Shown here in pieces: positions 12,290 to 13,063 of a stretch of 13,063 nt of DNA. The notes under the pieces are model-generated. The model saw nothing but the letters and a program-made list of their open reading frames with translations. It was not told where the DNA came from and searched no databases. The position numbers and the translations under genes are program-made. Each line of letters opens with the position of its first letter. Within the stretch, counting starts at the first letter, position 1. Location of the stretch: assembly GCA_041660545.1 (NCBI GenBank), contig JBAZWE010000056.1:1-13063 (forward strand), given 5' to 3'. The DNA comes from JBAZWE01 sp041660545. GTDB taxonomy: Bacteria > Actinomycetota > Thermoleophilia > BMS3ABIN01.

Positions 12290-13063
12290 TCAGTCATCGC
12301 CGTCACCGGACTGCCCCTCCCGCTGCTGTCCGGGAAGATTTAGACTGTTGGAACGCAGCCCGGGCACCGTCGCGTTTGCGCCCCTGACATCCTTCCACAG
12401 GATCTCATTGAGCAGGGCGTAGGGAGCGGCGTCTGCCACGCTCCAGTTCATCGTCGTGGAGAGCTCGGCCATGCGACGAAGTTGACTGTTTGGCGCATAC
12501 GACCCCGGGCCAGGATTCATCTCACCGATCATGTCCTTGGGCGGCAGGATGGCGGTGTATACATCATTATTGCCGGGCCCCGAATCCCATCCTCCCAGGA
12601 TGGGATTGGCGTAGTGATCGTACTGGCTCATCGGAGACAGGCCAAGCAGAAGCTCCATGCTTTTCAACACGCTGTTCGTGTCATAGAAACGGGAATCCAC
12701 CGTCGATTTTTTGATCCAGGGGCTGATCACCTGGGCGAAGGAACGATGGCTGTCGACGTGATCGTTGCTGAACTGGGCGTCGTCCTCCACGATGAATATC
12801 ACCGTACTCTCCCAGATGGGGCTCTTGCTCACTGCTTCGACCAGCTCGCCTACTGCGTAGTCGTTGTCCGCCATCATCGCGCTCGGGGAGGAATTTCCCG
12901 GGTTGAGCCCCATGGTGTGATCGCGCATGAGCCGCATGGTCATGAAAGCCGGAACGCTGTCGCCGGTCGGATTCTGCTTGAGCATCTGCTGGAACTCGCG
13001 GTTCCATTCTGAAAAACGGCTGGGCTGCGGCTCGACCGGCGAATTTTGCGATGCGTAATAGCC
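12290..13063 (-). CDS. Phosphoesterase-family protein, C-terminal part (alkaline phosphatase superfamily; 5' truncated)
   Basis: The frame is open to the window edge, so the ATG at 12985 is internal; 257 residues are visible. The sequence matches the C-terminal catalytic part of the phosphoesterase family (PF04185-like, including YncE/phosphatase fusion proteins). Near the edge is PSRFSEWNREFQQ, then MRLMRDHTMGLNPG, MMADNDYAVGELVEAVSKS, and FIVEDDAQFSNDHVDSHRSF, whose Asp and His residues are the metal ligands of the alkaline-phosphatase superfamily. These are followed by VISPWIKKSTVDSRFY and SVLKSMELLLGL. The poorly conserved tail ends in an acidic, glycine-rich GQSGDGDD. The substrate could be a phosphodiester or phospholipid; the N-terminal half, with any signal peptide or beta-propeller, is outside the window. 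It lies just upstream of the PLD gene on the same strand, and no terminator was seen between them. Confidence 0.85.
   Translation of the reverse strand, partial: GYYASQNSPVEPQPSRFSEWNREFQQMLKQNPTGDSVPAFMTMRLMRDHTMGLNPGNSSPSAMMADNDYAVGELVEAVSKSPIWESTVIFIVEDDAQFSNDHVDSHRSFAQVISPWIKKSTVDSRFYDTNSVLKSMELLLGLSPMSQYDHYANPILGGWDSGPGNNDVYTAILPPKDMIGEMNPGPGSYAPNSQLRRMAELSTTMNWSVADAAPYALLNEILWKDVRGANATVPGLRSNSLNLPGQQREGQSGDGDD

Noticed and set aside
1..13063. CRISPR array, insertion sequence or phage genes
   Set aside because: No regularly spaced repeats, transposase motifs, terminal inverted repeats or phage proteins were seen on either strand.

Overview
The window comes from a bacterial chromosome of moderately high GC content. 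Clear Shine-Dalgarno sites, TTG starts and several lipobox signal peptides are visible. The lineage cannot be fixed from this sequence alone. The gene content would fit a deep-branching actinobacterial or Chloroflexi-like anaerobe or facultative organism, but that is a weak inference.

Layout. (1) Positions 1-2786, plus strand: the end of a fixABCX electron-transfer operon (fixB cut by the window edge, fixC, fixX, linked by 4-base overlaps), followed by a small ferritin-like gene whose residue spacing matches encapsulated ferritins. (2) 2851-5286, minus strand: a tight three-gene operon of an FtsX/MacB-type permease, an ABC ATPase carrying a C-terminal YHS metal-binding domain, and a four-helix membrane protein resembling DUF6529 cytochrome-b-like proteins. 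(3) 5452-7620: a double-CxxC zinc-ribbon gene with its own terminator, a divergent lipoprotein with a glycosidase-like barrel that appears to lack both catalytic glutamates, and a UspA protein. (4) 7626-8144, minus strand: tRNA-Asp with promoter and terminator, and a 54-residue precursor-like peptide with a lasso-type leader motif and a His/Asp-rich tail, with no maturation genes in view. (5) 8590-13063, minus strand: a set of envelope hydrolases consisting of a PAP2 phosphatase, a DUF3089 alpha/beta hydrolase lipoprotein, a PLD-family lipoprotein with a 2 x 42-bp repeat, and the end of a phosphoesterase. The large gap at 9148-9950 holds a decayed PAS-domain fragment and a bidirectional terminator.

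How the parts fit. FixABCX bifurcates electrons between quinone and ferredoxin, and the ferritin-like protein next to it may handle iron. The YHS-ABC operon looks like an exporter coupled to metal or heme. The DUF3089 and PLD genes share an upstream motif (TTGA, TTCGTAC and ATTTG at fixed spacing), which suggests co-regulation. The most unusual item is the orphan lasso-leader-like peptide, followed by the YHS-fused ABC ATPase and the paired promoter motif.
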